Origin: Bryobacterales bacterium
GTDB lineage: Bacteria; Acidobacteriota; Terriglobia; Bryobacterales; Bryobacteraceae
Length of the DNA: 14,961 nucleotides
Assembly (NCBI GenBank): GCA_025456495.1
Contig: JALOKO010000032.1
Location: 1-14,961, forward strand
Direction of reading: 5' to 3'
The notes below the pieces were generated by a model. The model was not told the origin of the DNA. It searched no databases and saw only the letters and a list, made by a program, of their open reading frames with translations. Numbering within the stretch: the first letter of the stretch is position 1; the number at the start of each line of letters is the position of its first letter. A program made the position numbers and the translations under genes. Shown piece by piece: positions 13,719 through 14,961 of the stretch.

Positions 13719-13985
13719 TCACCCAACGGCCGGCTCTGGTCCCGGCAACAGGCCATCCAATTGGGGCCGCTTGCACGCTTCCTCGTCGCAGCGCTCCATG
13801 GCACTCTGCACCGTAGCCAGAATCAACAGTTCGCCCAAACCGGGGCAGCCTTGGCTGCGGCACTGGCGACAGCGCTCCAGCATTTCGGTGATCAGGTCAA
13901 CCGCCTGTGCGCTGTTTCCTGGGGCTAACAACGTTCTTTGCAGGTCGGGCATTGGCCCGTGAAGGCAGCAATCGTTTTCCATCAA
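13719..13985 (-). CDS. Small Cys-rich hypothetical protein
   Basis: An 88-residue protein that I do not recognise. It has seven cysteines: Cys6, Cys7, the cluster CRQCRSQGC (39-47), Cys66 and Cys71. Two predicted helices (about 26-40 and 49-66) surround the cluster, and the tail is Pro-rich. The spacing would suit metal binding or disulphides, but no known motif is matched. Codon use is GC-rich like its neighbours and supports coding. The start ATG at 13985 (a second ATG follows at once) has only a weak GAG upstream. It converges on the RidA-like gene with 23 bases between the stops and no room for a terminator. Confidence 0.55.
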   Translation of the reverse strand: MMENDCCLHGPMPDLQRTLLAPGNSAQAVDLITEMLERCRQCRSQGCPGLGELLILATVQSAMERCDEEACKRPQLDGLLPGPEPAVG

Positions 13986-14202
13986 CTACTCACTGGATTG
14001 CTTGCGCTCACTCCGCGGGCGGGGAGATCGCGATCAGCGCCATGGGATTCGTTCGCCGTTCCCGGTTCAATACATGCAGCCAGAAACAATGCGGACTCTT
14101 CTATCGTTCCTGATATCGAGTGGATAAATCCAGTCGATTTCGCGCCGAATCGGCAACAGGTGTTACTGGAATAGCCGAATCTCTCAAAAATTAACAACTG
14201 TA

Positions 14203-14223
14203 ACGCATCGAAACGAGATGCGT
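14203..14223 (-). terminator. Weak terminator candidate after the symporter
   Basis: ACGCATC (14203-14209) pairs with GATGCGT (14217-14223) around a seven-base loop. It lies 16 bases after the symporter stop on the minus strand. A TTTTT run (complement of 14186-14190) follows only after a gap of about 12 bases, so this is a poor rho-independent terminator. The rest of 13986-14238 is lower in GC, and I see no gene in it. Confidence 0.3.
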
Positions 14224-14238
14224 GAATAATTAAGATAG

Positions 14239-14427
14239 TTAGTGATCATCCGGCAAATGAAGCTCGCCCTCGGTGCGCGCCACATAGGCGCAGCAGGTGA
14301 GGTCACCCACCACGTTGGTGACGGTGCGCATCATGTCGAGAATCCGATCTACCCCTAGAATCAATGAGATACCAGCAGCCACCTGCGTACCTAACCCGAT
14401 GGATTGCAACACGATGATGATGGTGAG
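14239..14427 (-). CDS. Dicarboxylate/glutamate:cation symporter, C-terminal fragment
   Basis: The last 62 codons of a DAACS/SDF-family symporter, which imports C4-dicarboxylates or acidic amino acids with H+ or Na+. The visible part starts in the region before TM8 (LTIIIVLQSIGLG) and includes TM8 with GVDRILDMMRTVTNVVGD. All residues used by archaeal GltPh for substrate and cation binding in TM8 are present: Asp27, Asp31, Arg34, Thr35, Asn38 and Asp42 of this fragment (D390, D394, R397, T398, N401 and D405 of GltPh). The Arg argues for a dicarboxylic substrate. The stop is TAA at 14239. Upstream, an in-frame TGA (complement of 14428-14430) and complete loss of homology cut it off. About 350 N-terminal residues are missing. 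The break coincides with a change in base composition and is probably an assembly or recombination junction rather than natural decay. Confidence 0.85.
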   Translation of the reverse strand, partial: LTIIIVLQSIGLGTQVAAGISLILGVDRILDMMRTVTNVVGDLTCCAYVARTEGELHLPDDH

Positions 14428-14961
14428 TCAATCCAATCAGCAGCAGCCCAGAAGGTCTTGGAAGTTGGGCATGACAAGAGACGTGGTCAATGTCTACTAC
14501 AGTGACCACCGCACTACATGCAGCAGAAGGCCTGGCAGCAGGGGGGCCAAATTAAAGAGGGCTGCATCATGCAATGAAGAAGAAGGACCAGCTGTAGCAG
14601 AGGCCTTGTGTGGTGGCCAGGGAGGGCAGCAGGGGGGAGCAGAGGAGGCAGGCAGCAGGAGGGGAGGACGGAGGACGGCATGTGCCATGTCATGAAAACC
14701 ATCATCACTCATCATCACTCATGGATGGGGCATCATCATCATCAGGGCAGTACAGCGCCATGTCATGGCAGACGGCGCTGGGCCGCATCACAGGCAGGGT
14801 GCAGCGTGGCACCCAGTGCTGCGAGGGCCACATGGCACAGCAGCTGTGCAGTGCAATGGTGCAGTGTTGCACGCTCCCAGCAGACAGACAGCAGACAAAC
14901 AGACAGAAGTGAACCAGCAGGCTATGTGACTGTGTCACACTAACAGAGGGGAATGGGGGCG
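14428..14961. other. Foreign-looking, CpG-poor, CAG/CATC-rich segment
   Basis: No bacterial gene, ribosome site or codon pattern is recognisable here. By eye I count 12 CpG dinucleotides in the roughly 530 bases, although the GC content is well over 50%. The bacterial side often has that many per 60-100 bases. The DNA is full of short CAG, TGCAG, GGCAGCAGG, CATCATCACT and CAGACAGA runs. Such texture is typical of eukaryotic intergenic or intron DNA, for example that of green algae. The algal guess is inference from texture only. Open frames on both strands are low-complexity and unconvincing. Confidence 0.7.

Noticed and set aside
13982..14197. Minus-strand 71-codon frame upstream of the Cys-rich gene.
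   Set aside because: No ribosome site, no family likeness and atypical codon use. Treated as intergenic.
14303..14509. His-rich minus-strand frame spanning the junction.
   Set aside because: It is out of frame with the symporter, and half of it lies in foreign-looking DNA. The His run comes from CATCATCAT.
14608..14943. Overlapping open frames of about 100 codons in the right-hand tail.
   Set aside because: Low complexity, CpG-poor repetitive DNA with no protein-family likeness.

Overview
The window looks like about 14.4 kb of a high-GC bacterial chromosome joined to about 0.53 kb of unrelated, eukaryote-like DNA. The bacterial part fits an Acidobacteriota genome, possibly of the Bryobacterales/Solibacter kind. 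That assignment is inference. It rests on the high GC, a futalosine-type menaquinone pathway, exported TPR proteins with an acidobacterial-style C-terminal beta domain, and promoters built on an extended -10 box. Nothing here is a ribosomal marker.

Layout. The extreme left edge may hold the first nine codons of a leftward gene. Then come yceH (222-872, minus), a zinc-ribbon/DUF4870 membrane protein (1052-1534, plus), an NAD(P)-binding SDR/DUF2867 protein (1633-3126, plus) and an apparently exported class I methyltransferase (3279-3854, plus). A REP-like repeat and a bidirectional terminator close this block. A small YdcH/DUF465 protein (4102-4335, minus) faces it. Next is a leftward transcription unit: an exported TPR/peptidase-MA-like protein (6222-7967), an MFS transporter (4884-6206) and rimI (4432-4887). 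MFS and rimI overlap as ATGA, and a GAAA-loop hairpin follows. A second leftward unit holds mtnP (9379-10239) and a GT9 heptosyltransferase-like gene (8051-9331). Divergent from mtnP are mqnA and mqnC (10411-12321, plus), which carry out two steps of menaquinone synthesis by the futalosine route. An exported protein that I read as three tandem RidA-like domains follows (12547-13695, plus). It converges on a small Cys-rich protein (13719-13985, minus). The last bacterial item is the C-terminal 62 codons of a dicarboxylate/glutamate symporter (14239-14427, minus).

The symporter homology stops abruptly at about 14427. From there to 14961 the DNA is CAG/CATC-rich, strongly CpG-poor and has no recognisable bacterial gene. 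It resembles eukaryotic, perhaps green-algal, non-coding DNA. An assembly chimera is the simplest reading.

How the genes work together. MqnA and MqnC supply menaquinone precursors. MtnP can recycle 5'-methylthioadenosine, and possibly the 5'-deoxyadenosine released by radical-SAM enzymes such as MqnC. The remaining genes look like envelope and housekeeping functions. I see no defence system, CRISPR array, tRNA, rRNA or insertion sequence. The least ordinary items are the secreted triple-RidA-like protein, the signal-peptide methyltransferase, the mtnP-mqn pairing and its palindromic control region, and the chimeric right end.
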